From contig NZ_NRRN01000013.1 of the NCBI RefSeq assembly GCF_016583625.1, forward strand, positions 1 to 64,000: DNA of 64,000 bases, written 5' to 3'. This document shows positions 35,915 through 44,631 of this stretch, one piece after another (positions within the stretch are counted from its first letter, which is position 1; each line of letters starts with the position of its first letter). The DNA comes from Halorhodospira abdelmalekii (lineage in GTDB: Bacteria; Pseudomonadota; Gammaproteobacteria; Nitrococcales; Halorhodospiraceae). A program made the translations under genes and the position numbers. The notes beneath the pieces are model-generated. The model did not search any database and was not told where the DNA came from. It saw only the letters and a program-made list of their open reading frames with translations.

Positions 35915-36077
35915 TCAGTTGCACGCCCTAACCAGTCCCTGAAACTCGCCGCAGAGAGCATCTTACTCACCACAGATATCGTGGTACCATAGCGCGCCTT
36001 AGTTGGGCGCTTCAATCGTATTCTGCGTAGGAAGATCGCGGAACGCGTTGTCATGCAAGAGGATTGAAAGATCAAGT

Positions 36078-37631
36078 ATGCCGGATACTGCTCAGGAGGC
36101 TGCAAGCCGTCGCACGTTCGCCATCATCTCTCACCCCGACGCCGGCAAGACGACGCTGACCGAAAAGCTGCTCTACTACGGCGGAGCCATCCAGATGGCT
36201 GGCACGGTCAAGGGTCGCAAGTCGAAGATCCACGCCACCTCCGATTGGATGGCGATGGAGCGCGAACGCGGCATCTCGGTGACCTCCTCGGTGATGCAGT
36301 TCCCCTATCGCGAGCGCTTGCTGAATCTGCTCGATACGCCGGGACACGGCGACTTTTCCGAGGATACGTACCGGACGCTGACGGCGGTCGATTCAGCCCT
36401 GATGGTGATCGATGCTGCTAAGGGCGTCGAGCAGCGCACCGTGCAGTTGATGGAGGTCTGCCGGATGCGCGCCACCCCAATCACCACCTTCATCAACAAG
36501 CTCGATCGCGAAGGTCGCGATCCGGTCGAGTTGCTCGATGAGATCGAGTCGGTCTTGGGTGTTCAGTGCGCCCCGGTCACCTGGCCGCTCGGGATGGGGC
36601 GGACCTTCCGAGGCGTCTACCACCTGCTGACAGATCGCGTCTACCTCTTCACCGAAGATGAAGCCATCGATGGGCTCTCCGACGACCGCCTCAGTGAGCG
36701 CTTTCCAGGGGAGTTTGAGCAGTGGCAAGAGCAGATCGAGTTGATCCGCGAGGCCAGCGAGCCCTTCGATCGAGCCCGTTACCTGGCCGGTGAGCTGACG
36801 CCGGTCTACTTTGGCTCAGCGATTAACGACTTTGGTGTTCGGCAGTTACTGGATGACTTTGTCGAGCACGCACCGGGACCGCTGAGCCACGAGGCCGGAC
36901 GCACCGTCGCTGCCGATGAGCCCAACTTTAGCGGTTTCGTCTTTAAGATCCAGGCCAACATGGACCCCCAGCACCGCGATCGGATCGCCTTTTTACGCGT
37001 CTGCTCGGGGCGCTTCGACCCGGGGATGCGCCTCTATCAAGTGCGCACCGGAAAGCAGATGAAGATCCCGCGCGCGACGACTTTTCTGGCCAGTGATCGG
37101 GTTCACGCCGAGAGTGCTTTTCCTGGCGATATCATCGGCATTCACAACCATGGGACGATCGCTATCGGGGATACCTTCACCGAGGGCGAGAAGCTGCACT
37201 TTAAGGGAATCCCGAACTTTGCCCCTGAACTCTTTCAGCGCGTCGTGCTGCGCGATCCGATGCGCATGAAGGCGCTGCAAAAGGGGCTCGAACAGCTCTG
37301 TGAGGAGGGGGCGACACAGCTCTTTAGGCCGTTGATTGGCAGTGACTGGATCGTCGGAGCGGTCGGTGCGCTGCAGTTCGAGGTCGCAGCTTACCGGTTG
37401 CGCAATGAATACGGCGTCGAGTGCACATTCGAAGCCGTACCGGTGCATACGGCCCGCTGGATTGAGTGCGGCGACGCCAAGCAGCTTGAACGTTTTTGCA
37501 ATCGCAACGAGACCGCTCTCAGCCGTGATGCGACCGGGGCTCTTACCTACTTAGCCCCCTCGCGGGCCAACCTCCAACTGACCCAGGAGCGCTGGCCGGA
37601 GATCGGTTTCCACGCCACGCGCGATCGCTAA
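36078..37631 (+). CDS. prfC: peptide chain release factor 3 (RF3)
   Basis: A translational GTPase that recycles RF1/RF2 from terminated ribosomes. G motifs: [16 protein letters not shown] (G1), [12 protein letters not shown] (G2), [15 protein letters not shown] (G3), [10 protein letters not shown] (G4). The [20 protein letters not shown] switch region is diagnostic for RF3 rather than EF-G. The 517-residue product starts at ATG 36078; the open frame reaches back to 36003 but that part is not conserved. It stands alone, convergent with the TraB family gene. Confidence 0.97.
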   Translation: MPDTAQEAASRRTFAIISHPDAGKTTLTEKLLYYGGAIQMAGTVKGRKSKIHATSDWMAMERERGISVTSSVMQFPYRERLLNLLDTPGHGDFSEDTYRTLTAVDSALMVIDAAKGVEQRTVQLMEVCRMRATPITTFINKLDREGRDPVELLDEIESVLGVQCAPVTWPLGMGRTFRGVYHLLTDRVYLFTEDEAIDGLSDDRLSERFPGEFEQWQEQIELIREASEPFDRARYLAGELTPVYFGSAINDFGVRQLLDDFVEHAPGPLSHEAGRTVAADEPNFSGFVFKIQANMDPQHRDRIAFLRVCSGRFDPGMRLYQVRTGKQMKIPRATTFLASDRVHAESAFPGDIIGIHNHGTIAIGDTFTEGEKLHFKGIPNFAPELFQRVVLRDPMRMKALQKGLEQLCEEGATQLFRPLIGSDWIVGAVGALQFEVAAYRLRNEYGVECTFEAVPVHTARWIECGDAKQLERFCNRNETALSRDATGALTYLAPSRANLQLTQERWPEIGFHATRDR

Positions 37632-37730
37632 CGCCAAACTGGTGCTCGCTACAACCCACTGGGACCGCGGCGCACCTGGCCACCCGGCCCCAGCGCGAGC
37701 TACCAGCGAACTCGCCCTCGCCGACACCGG

Positions 37731-38939
37731 TCAAGCGCTGATCAGTCGCTCGACAATACGCGCTCCGGCCAGATAAGTGCCGGCGGCTGAACCGAGCGAG
37801 GCGAAGAGAAAGACGAGCAGAGTTCGCGCGACCCGATTGACCCACCACCCCTGCCAGCGCGTCAACTGCTTACGGAGGCTGCGAAAATCGCCGACACGGG
37901 GGCGGCGCATGGTGAGTTCGATGGCAGCGGCGACGAAACCGGCACCGATGGTTGGGTTGAGTGAGGTCAGCGGGGCAGCGAAGAAGGCGCCGGCAACGGT
38001 GACCGGGTGGCCGTAAGCCAGCGCCGCCCCGAGCGCCGAGAGCCCCCCATTGAGCAGCACCCAGGTCGCCACCAAGGTCCAGCCCAATTCCGGGCTCTGG
38101 GCAAAGCCGAGAGCGAAGCCGGAGAGGACGACGGCCACCACGGCCCAGGCGAGAAACTTCGGCCAGCGCGATGGTGGCGGGCAGGTATCGAGGTCGCGAC
38201 GTTCTGCCTGCGGATCGGCTGTCGGTCGCTCCAGGGCCTCGGCCACCCCCTCCAGGTGTCCCGCACCGAGCACCACCAAGACCTTGCGAAAGCGCCCAGC
38301 GCAGCTTTCGAGCAGGCGGGCAGCCATGTAGCGATCGCGCTCGGCGATCAGCGGGGTGTAGAGGGAACGACTCTCTTGCGCCATATCACGGAAGGTCGAC
38401 TCTAAGATATCGCCGCGTTTGAGCCGTTCTACATCCTCGCTCTCGATCTTCTGTGAAGAGGCCACGCTAGCGACCAGACCACCGATCAAACCCAATCGCT
38501 GATACCAGCGCACGCTGCGGTAGAGGCGGCGCATCGTCGTGCCGACCTCACGGTCGATCAAGACCAACTCAGCGCCGTACTGCTGGGCTTGCTCAGCGGC
38601 GATCTTGAGCTCTGCTCCGGGCTCGACGCCCAACTGCTCCGCTAAACGCTGCTGATAGGCCCCGAGTGCCAGATTGGCCGTGATCAGGCCACCACGCCCA
38701 TCCCGCAGAGCTTGAAAAAGATCTAGATTTTCTAGGTGGTTGGGGTCGGTCAAGCTGCGCAGACGACTCTCGCAAAGCTCAACAGCAACGGCATCGTAAG
38801 CGCGACTGGCTACCTCAGCAGCAACCTCATCGGCGCTGGCCTGGGAGATATGCGCCGTACCGAGCAGGACAAACTCAGTGCCCTGGACAGTAAGATACTT
38901 GCGCGGTCCCTGCTGCGGTGCAGATTCTGACATCTTCAA
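37731..38939 (-). CDS. TraB/PrgY family membrane protein
   Basis: The N-terminal TraB domain (about residues 15-235) shows VLLGTAHIS near the start, AVELCESR and VLGAGHLEGV, motifs shared with Enterococcus TraB/PrgY and the Tiki/GumN peptidase-like superfamily. The C-terminal 130 residues hold about four membrane segments (KFLAWAVVAVVLSGFALGF, TLVATWVLLNGG and others). At 402 residues it has the typical length for the bacterial group. A metallopeptidase-like or signalling role is inferred from the superfamily; no substrate is known. Convergent with prfC. Confidence 0.88.
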   Translation of the reverse strand: MKMSESAPQQGPRKYLTVQGTEFVLLGTAHISQASADEVAAEVASRAYDAVAVELCESRLRSLTDPNHLENLDLFQALRDGRGGLITANLALGAYQQRLAEQLGVEPGAELKIAAEQAQQYGAELVLIDREVGTTMRRLYRSVRWYQRLGLIGGLVASVASSQKIESEDVERLKRGDILESTFRDMAQESRSLYTPLIAERDRYMAARLLESCAGRFRKVLVVLGAGHLEGVAEALERPTADPQAERRDLDTCPPPSRWPKFLAWAVVAVVLSGFALGFAQSPELGWTLVATWVLLNGGLSALGAALAYGHPVTVAGAFFAAPLTSLNPTIGAGFVAAAIELTMRRPRVGDFRSLRKQLTRWQGWWVNRVARTLLVFLFASLGSAAGTYLAGARIVERLISA

Positions 38940-39124
38940 AAGGCTCCTAGCAGAGTCAGGAGGAGATCGAGCGACGTTCGTTAACGCGGACCCTGGAGTT
39001 GTGGGGCAATAGCTTAAGGGTGCGTATCATACTGCGCCTGGCGGGGATGCGGAAGGCATGTTGTAAGTGCCCTCTTTAAGTGCCCTCTCAGTTCCTGCTC
39101 TCTTCTATGGAAGCGCTCCACTCG

Positions 39125-39152
39125 GGAACCTTGCGCCGTATAGGTTGTCTCG
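39125..39152 (+). promoter_or_regulatory. possible ECF/RpoE-type promoter of the DUF4168 gene
   Basis: GGAACC at -35 and GTCTCG at -10 are separated by 16 bases, close to the GGAACTT...TCTGA/GTCT pattern of envelope-stress ECF sigma factors, 44 bases before the ATG of a secreted protein. Confidence 0.4.
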
Positions 39153-39195
39153 TGGTGACAGGACAGTGACCTTTTAAGACGTAGAGGAGCCGAAT

Positions 39196-39702
39196 ATGTC
39201 GAATCAGCGGAGAACCCTGCCGATGGCCGCCGTGGGCGCACTGTTTTGCTCTGCGCTAGGCGCTGGCGTGGTACACGCGCAGATCGGCGCCGAACCGCCA
39301 CCGGAACAGGATCCCGGCATGCAGGGGCAACCCCCCGGTGGCATGCAGCAGCAGGACCCGGGAATGCAACAACAAGATCCCGGCATGCAGCAGCAAGATC
39401 CTGGATTGGCACCGCCGCAACCCGATCAGGCGACTTTCAGCGATGCTCAGGTTGAGCGCTTTGTTCAGGCCTACCTCGACATCATCGATATTCAAGAGGC
39501 CTATACAAGCGAGATTCAAGAGGCCGACGGCGGTGAGCAAGCCCGCGAGCTGCAGGAGCAGGCTAATGACGATATGGTCTCGGCGATCGAGGACAACGGG
39601 CTCAGTGTGCCGGAGTACTCGGAGATTGCCAATGCCATGGACATGGACCCCGAGCTCCGCGATGAGGTCTCTTCGCGCATTCGCGAGAATCAGAACCACT
39701 AA
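39196..39702 (+). CDS. secreted DUF4168 protein with GMQQQDP repeats
   Basis: The signal peptide (AAVGALFCSALGAGVVHA) is followed by a Gln/Pro/Met-rich linker containing three near-identical GMQQQDP units, then a C-terminal helical domain (FSDAQVERFVQAYLDII to the end) that fits DUF4168. The domain has no known activity. GAGGAG lies upstream of the ATG. An ECF-type promoter and export suggest an envelope or periplasmic stress role, which is inference only. It is monocistronic, followed by a hairpin terminator. Confidence 0.82.
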   Translation: MSNQRRTLPMAAVGALFCSALGAGVVHAQIGAEPPPEQDPGMQGQPPGGMQQQDPGMQQQDPGMQQQDPGLAPPQPDQATFSDAQVERFVQAYLDIIDIQEAYTSEIQEADGGEQARELQEQANDDMVSAIEDNGLSVPEYSEIANAMDMDPELRDEVSSRIRENQNH

Positions 39703-39729
39703 TCACTTCCGACGGGGCCGCTCGCGCGG

Positions 39730-39776
39730 AACAGCCAACCTGACCCTGACGGAATCGCCGTCGGGGTTGGGCTGTT
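39730..39776 (+). terminator. long imperfect hairpin after the DUF4168 gene
   Basis: AACAGCC-AACC and GGTTGG-GCTGTT, plus CTGACGG/CCGTCGG inner arms around an AATCG loop, form an extended stem 28 bases after the stop. A T-run is lacking. Nothing else is evident up to 39883. Confidence 0.5.
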
Positions 39777-39883
39777 GACGTCCCCCCGCTCCGCCTCTCT
39801 TCCCTCTGCCGATTCAGCTGATCCAGCGAATTGCGAGTCTTTCCACACATGGTAGCCAGCGCCGCCGCTCTGCGCGTGGTCAG

Positions 39884-39908
39884 AGTGTACGCGAGCGTGT
39901 ACGATAAT
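39884..39908 (+). promoter_or_regulatory. fabA promoter region with repeated GTGTACG motif
   Basis: GATAAT (39903-39908) is a plausible -10 box. Directly upstream AGTGTACGCGAGCGTGTACG contains two GTGTACG direct repeats that also form an imperfect dyad. The position suits a repressor such as FabR/DesT controlling unsaturated fatty-acid synthesis; the regulator identity is inference. Confidence 0.4.
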
Positions 39909-39964
39909 GGCACGCTGGCGATGATGGCCAACCCCTTTTCTGCAAATAACCGACAGAAGGTCGC

Positions 39965-40495
39965 ATGGACAAGCAGCATAGCTATAACTACGAGGAGCTT
40001 CTGCTCAGCGGACACGGTCGCCTCTTCGGCCCGGGCAACCCGCAACTGCCGGCGCCGAAGATGCTTATGTTCGACCGCATCACACGCATCAGTGAAAGTG
40101 GGGGGCAGTACGGTAAGGGCGAGATGACCGCCGAACTCGATGTGCATCCCGGACTCTGGTTCTTCCGTTGCCACTTCCCTGGTGACCCGGTCATGCCGGG
40201 TTGCCTCGGGCTCGATGCCCTATGGCAGATGGTTGGTTTCTATCTGGGCTGGATCGGCGGCAACGGAGCCGGTCGTGCGCTCGGCTGTGGTGAAGTGAAG
40301 TTTACCGGTCAGATCCTCCCCGAGAATCGACTGGTTACGTACAATGTAGAGCTCAAACGAGTGATCAACCGGCGCCTGGTCATGGGGATCGCCGATGGTG
40401 TGGTCGCGGTCGATGGTCAGACGATCTACGAGGCCTCTGACTTAAAAGTCGGCCTCTTCCAGAACGCCGGTGAGCTGCAGCGCGCCACAGCGTAG
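39965..40495 (+). CDS. fabA: 3-hydroxydecanoyl-ACP dehydratase/isomerase
   Basis: FabA dehydrates 3-hydroxydecanoyl-ACP and isomerises trans-2- to cis-3-decenoyl-ACP, the branch point to unsaturated fatty acids. The active-site His is in [20 protein letters not shown], with the partner Asp in the central helix ([14 protein letters not shown]). The 176-residue length and the ending [12 protein letters not shown] match the family closely. GAAGG precedes ATG. It lies 33 bases before fabB, the normal partner, so the pair forms the anaerobic unsaturated fatty-acid operon seen in gammaproteobacteria. Confidence 0.97.
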   Translation: MDKQHSYNYEELLLSGHGRLFGPGNPQLPAPKMLMFDRITRISESGGQYGKGEMTAELDVHPGLWFFRCHFPGDPVMPGCLGLDALWQMVGFYLGWIGGNGAGRALGCGEVKFTGQILPENRLVTYNVELKRVINRRLVMGIADGVVAVDGQTIYEASDLKVGLFQNAGELQRATA

Positions 40496-40528
40496 TCGCG
40501 CAGGTTCAGATCTGAAAGGAGGTCGACA

Positions 40529-41746
40529 GTGCGTCGAGTTGTTATTACGGGCTTTGGCATCGTCTCGTGCATCGGTAACAATCGTGAGGAGGTGCTCGCC
40601 TCCTTGCGTGCTGGCCGTTCCGGTATTCGTTACCGCCCCGAATATGAAGAGATGGGTCTTCGCAGCCTCGTTGCCGGCAGTTGCGATATTGACGTTCAAG
40701 CGCACATCCCCCGTAAGACGCTTCGTTTCATGGGGGATGCTGCAGCCTACAGCTATATCGCTATGGATCAAGCAATTGCCGCTGCCGGATTAGACTATGC
40801 GGCGATCTCCAACCCCAAGGTTGGGCTGATTGCCGGTTCTGGTGGGGCTTCGACGGCTAACGTCGTTGCTGCTACCGACACATTGCGCTCACGCGGAGTG
40901 CGCAAGATTGGCCCCTACGGGGTGACGCGAACCATGGGCAGCACGGTCTCTGCCTGCCTCGCTACACCCTTTGCCATCAAAGGGGTCAACTTGACCATCA
41001 CCTCTGCCTGCGCGACCAGTGCACACTGCATCGGAGCAGCGATGGAGCAAATTCAGCTCGGCAAACAGGATGTCGTCTTTGCCGGCGGCGGTGAAGAGGA
41101 GCACTGGAGCCTGACGCAACTGTTCGATGGTATGGGGGCACTCTCGACCAAGTATAACGAGACCCCGGAGAAAGCCTCGCGGCCCTACGATGCCAATCGC
41201 GACGGGTTTGTGATCGCTGGTGGCGGCGGTATGGTTGTAGTCGAGGCCCTCGATCACGCCGTGGCCCGTGGGGCACCGATTCTCGCCGAACTCGTCGGCT
41301 TTGGTTCGACTTCGGATGGCTACGACATGGTGGCTCCATCGGGGGAAGGCGCGGTGCGCTGCATGAGGCAAGCGCTCGCCGATGTTGAGACGCCGGTCGA
41401 TTATGTCAACACGCACGGCACCAGTACCCCAGCGGGAGATGTCACCGAAATTGAGGCCATGCGCGAGGTCTTTGGGACAGGGATGCCGCCGTTCTCTTCG
41501 ACTAAGTCACTGACGGGCCACTCCTTAGGGGCTACCGGTGTACAGGAGGTTATCTACTCACTGCTGATGATGGAGCACGGTTTCATCTCGCCTTCGATCA
41601 ATGTTGATGAACTCGATCCCGACGCCAGTGAGGTGCCGATCGTAACCACGACCCGCGAAGGCGTTGAGCTCACTACTGTACTCAGCAACAGCTTTGGTTT
41701 TGGCGGCACCAATGCTAGCTTGGCACTGCGCCGTTACGAAGGCTAA
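40529..41746 (+). CDS. fabB: beta-ketoacyl-ACP synthase I
   Basis: FabB elongates cis-3-decenoyl-ACP made by FabA. The Cys-His-His triad is visible: Cys in [13 protein letters not shown], His in [12 protein letters not shown] and His in [11 protein letters not shown]. The [13 protein letters not shown]-terminal glycine loop is intact. Translation starts at GTG with a full AAAGGAGG site, which decides against longer or shorter forms. At 405 residues the length is standard. It is the second gene of the fabAB operon. Confidence 0.97.
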   Translation: MRRVVITGFGIVSCIGNNREEVLASLRAGRSGIRYRPEYEEMGLRSLVAGSCDIDVQAHIPRKTLRFMGDAAAYSYIAMDQAIAAAGLDYAAISNPKVGLIAGSGGASTANVVAATDTLRSRGVRKIGPYGVTRTMGSTVSACLATPFAIKGVNLTITSACATSAHCIGAAMEQIQLGKQDVVFAGGGEEEHWSLTQLFDGMGALSTKYNETPEKASRPYDANRDGFVIAGGGGMVVVEALDHAVARGAPILAELVGFGSTSDGYDMVAPSGEGAVRCMRQALADVETPVDYVNTHGTSTPAGDVTEIEAMREVFGTGMPPFSSTKSLTGHSLGATGVQEVIYSLLMMEHGFISPSINVDELDPDASEVPIVTTTREGVELTTVLSNSFGFGGTNASLALRRYEG

Positions 41747-41855
41747 CAGGTTGCTGGAGTCAATTGCCGTGGCACTGAGCCCGTGGTCGCAGTGATCGAT
41801 CGATTGGCTCCGGTGCCGCCACTCTCTGACGAACAAGGCGTGAAGGTCTCTTGCT

Positions 41856-43250
41856 ATGGAACAACGTCTTCACTTTGATCCCGATTTGCTGCGCCGCTAC
41901 GATGTCAGCGGGCCGCGCTATACCTCCTACCCGACGGCGCCGCAATTCCATGAGGGGTTCGACGACCAGGCCTACGCGCGGGCGGCCCGAGACAGCAACG
42001 AGGCTGCCGAGCCGAAACCGCTCTCCGTCTACATGCACGTACCGTTCTGTAAAAATGTCTGCTACTACTGCGGCTGCAACAAGATCGTCACGGCAAAGTA
42101 TCAGCGGGCCGAGGAGTACCTCGATCACGTCTTCCGTGAGATCGCCCTGCAGGGCGAACTCTTCGCGGATACGCGCCGTGTCGAGCAGCTTCATCTCGGC
42201 GGTGGCACGCCAAACTATCTGCGTGACGAGGATATTGCTCGCCTAGTGCAGACGTTGCGCGATCATTTCCAGCTTGAGGAGGGCGATCGGCGCGAGTTTT
42301 CGATCGAACTCGATCCCCGCGACTTCCAGCTCGAGACGGTCGCTCACTTGGCCGAACTCGGCTTTAATCGCATGAGCGTCGGTGTCCAAGACCTCGACCC
42401 TGTCGTACAGGCGGCGGTCAACCGCGAACAGAGCCCAGAGCTGTGTCGGGCGATCATCGAAGAGGGACGTCGGTACGGTTTCCGCTCGACCAACATCGAT
42501 TTGATCTACGGTCTACCCAAACAGACCGCTGAGAGCTTCGATCGGACGCTTGATGAGATTGTCGATATCCGCCCCGAGCGTCTAGCGATCTACAACTACG
42601 CCCACCTGCCCCATCTGTTCAAGATCCAGCGCCAAATCCGTGAGTCCGACCTGCCCGGCCCGGATGAAAAGCTAGCACTCTTCGGTCGTACCATCGAAAA
42701 GCTCACTGAGGCTGGCTACGTCTTTATCGGCATGGATCACTTTGCCCTGCCCGAGGATGGGCTGGCGAAGGCGCAAAAGCAGGGTACGCTCCATCGTAAC
42801 TTCCAAGGCTACTCGACCCGGGCTGACTGTGATCTCATCGCCCTCGGTTCGACTTCGATTGGTAAAATCGGTCCGACCTACAGCCAGAACCTGCGTGAAC
42901 CCGAGGCCTATCAAGAGCGTATTGCCAATGGCCGCCTGGCTGTCTTCCGCGGTATGGAGCTGAGCCAAGAAGACCAATTGCGCCGCGAAGTCATCATCGA
43001 ACTAATGTGTCACTCGCAGTTGCGCTTCGCCGAGATCGAGTCGCGCTACGGCATCGACTTCCAGAGCCACTTCGCAACTGAGATCGAACGCCTAGAGCCT
43101 TTAGTCGATGACGGACTGGTCGATATTAACGATGAGCGGATTCAGGTCTTGCCGCGTGGTCGACTGCTGCTGCGCCATGTCGGCATGGCCTTCGACGCTT
43201 ATCTAGAGCGCGATGCCGCAGAGACGCGGCGCTACAGCAAGGTGCTCTAG
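41856..43250 (+). CDS. hemN: oxygen-independent coproporphyrinogen III dehydrogenase (radical SAM)
   Basis: HemN performs the oxidative decarboxylation of coproporphyrinogen III without oxygen in haem and (bacterio)chlorophyll synthesis. The radical-SAM 4Fe-4S motif is FCKNVCYYCGC (Cys-x3-Cys-x2-Cys-x-Cys), preceded by YTSYPTAPQF, the HemN N-terminal signature. HLGGGTPNYL, IELDPRDF and GVQDLDPVVQAAVNR follow, and the C-terminal HemN domain is complete (464 residues). This is true HemN rather than the HemW-like homologue. No convincing FNR box was found upstream. Confidence 0.96.
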   Translation: MEQRLHFDPDLLRRYDVSGPRYTSYPTAPQFHEGFDDQAYARAARDSNEAAEPKPLSVYMHVPFCKNVCYYCGCNKIVTAKYQRAEEYLDHVFREIALQGELFADTRRVEQLHLGGGTPNYLRDEDIARLVQTLRDHFQLEEGDRREFSIELDPRDFQLETVAHLAELGFNRMSVGVQDLDPVVQAAVNREQSPELCRAIIEEGRRYGFRSTNIDLIYGLPKQTAESFDRTLDEIVDIRPERLAIYNYAHLPHLFKIQRQIRESDLPGPDEKLALFGRTIEKLTEAGYVFIGMDHFALPEDGLAKAQKQGTLHRNFQGYSTRADCDLIALGSTSIGKIGPTYSQNLREPEAYQERIANGRLAVFRGMELSQEDQLRREVIIELMCHSQLRFAEIESRYGIDFQSHFATEIERLEPLVDDGLVDINDERIQVLPRGRLLLRHVGMAFDAYLERDAAETRRYSKVL

Positions 43251-43350
43251 AGCCTAGTTCCTGCCTGGTTGTTTAAAAGGCTTGGAAAAGTCCGTAGGAG
43301 TTGAAAAGGACAGAGAAGTCATCTTCGACCGATAAAGGTGCTCTAGTGTC

Positions 43351-44574
43351 GTGAAGCGCGGAACTCTTTTAGGCGGAACGGCCCTGGTTTTGACCACCGG
43401 GGCCGCCCTCGCTAGCCCCCTCCCCCCGCATACCCAGGTCTTCGAGCCGGGGGTTTTCGAGGCGCAGCTTTTCACCGGTGTCCGCAACTACAGCAGTGAT
43501 CACGGCACCACCGCTGATTTCATGCCACGCCTAAGAGCCGGGGCACCTGGACCCTTCGATCTGGCGCTGGGTATCCCCTACCGCTACGACTCAAAGAGTA
43601 AAGACTCGGCACTGCGCAGTGATCTGCACCTTGATCTCTCCTATCAGTGGCTTGATCGCGGAGCGACGCAGTCAGTTATTCGTTTCCATACCATGGTTGG
43701 TGCGAATAGCGAACTCGAAGGAGTTGGCAGCGGCCGTACCAATCTAGGCGTTGCCGTCGATTGGCGTCGCGATGGGATCTACGCCGGTAACGACCTCTAC
43801 CTGCGCGGAGCGTGGGAGCATATCGACCAGCGCCGCCCCGACGAGGATGCCGGTCCGGGCTCTTACCGAGCTGTCGGTCTGCTGACGCTAGAGGCGGCCA
43901 TGGACATTAACGTCGAGGGCGACTTTACTCCCTACTTTGGGCTCCGTGCAACCGTAGGCGCCTCCGGCAATCGGCGTAGCGAACAGCAGAGCCTCTCCCT
44001 CCGCCCGGGATTCCACTGGAAAATCGCTGAAGGGCGCTCACTTTTCTTGGTTTCGCAGTTCGACATGGCCGAACGTGGAGGGGAGCCTGAGCGTGCGGTC
44101 TTCGTAACCTATAGCTACAACTTTGAGACAGGTTGGGGAGACGCTGCGGCATCGCGCGGTGTCGAACAGGTGACAGCTCGTATGGCACGACTGGAGCGAC
44201 AAGTCGACGCCCTAGGACGCAGCGTCCACAACCTTGAACGGCGTTGGCTGCTTGGGACCCCGAGCGGCGACCCCGTAGCGAGTCCCGAAACAGAAGTTCT
44301 GTTACTCAATCAATCGGGTATTGCTGAACTTAAAAGTTCGGTCGGTCGCCTACTCGATCCCCTTGAGGTGCGTCTTGTCGATATGCGTCAAGACCCCGAT
44401 GCTCCGACTCGTGACCGTACCGTTATTCGTCATGCTCACGGTTTGACCGATAAGGCAGTAGAGATCGCCCGTGCACTACCGGGGCATCAGCTTATTGAGG
44501 AGAGCAACGAGATCCCGGATGGTGCCGACATTGTCGTCTTGATCGGCTTCGATTTGGAGACTGCTCTCGATTAA
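43351..44574 (+). CDS. secreted beta-barrel-like protein fused to a LytR_C-like domain
   Basis: A signal peptide (LLGGTALVLTTGAALA) is followed by about 250 residues of alternating beta-strand pattern with many Tyr/Arg/Gly (LALGIPYRYDSKSKD, NDLYLRGAWEHID, YFGLRATVGA, VFVTYSYNFETGW), resembling an outer-membrane barrel. A short coiled coil (QVTARMARLERQVDALGRSV) leads to a C-terminal segment (VIRHAHGLTDKAVEIARALP, then ADIVVLIGFDL) that looks like the later part of LytR_C domains. Translation begins at GTG. The combination is unfamiliar. It may tether or read the cell wall from the outer membrane; both domain calls are tentative. Confidence 0.7.
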   Translation: MKRGTLLGGTALVLTTGAALASPLPPHTQVFEPGVFEAQLFTGVRNYSSDHGTTADFMPRLRAGAPGPFDLALGIPYRYDSKSKDSALRSDLHLDLSYQWLDRGATQSVIRFHTMVGANSELEGVGSGRTNLGVAVDWRRDGIYAGNDLYLRGAWEHIDQRRPDEDAGPGSYRAVGLLTLEAAMDINVEGDFTPYFGLRATVGASGNRRSEQQSLSLRPGFHWKIAEGRSLFLVSQFDMAERGGEPERAVFVTYSYNFETGWGDAAASRGVEQVTARMARLERQVDALGRSVHNLERRWLLGTPSGDPVASPETEVLLLNQSGIAELKSSVGRLLDPLEVRLVDMRQDPDAPTRDRTVIRHAHGLTDKAVEIARALPGHQLIEESNEIPDGADIVVLIGFDLETALD

Positions 44575-44631
44575 AGAATAGCAAAACTCCGACGCCACAG
44601 TGTGGTCCCTGTTTGGTTCATTCCCAGCTTG

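Noticed and set aside
41747-41855. FNR box upstream of hemN
   Set aside because: TGATCGATCGATTGG is only a loose resemblance to TTGAT-N4-ATCAA; the symmetry is wrong.
43240-43346. Exact 12-bp direct repeat AAGGTGCTCTAG at 43240 and 43335
   Set aside because: One copy is simply the end of hemN; too short, and with no element between the copies, to claim a duplication event.
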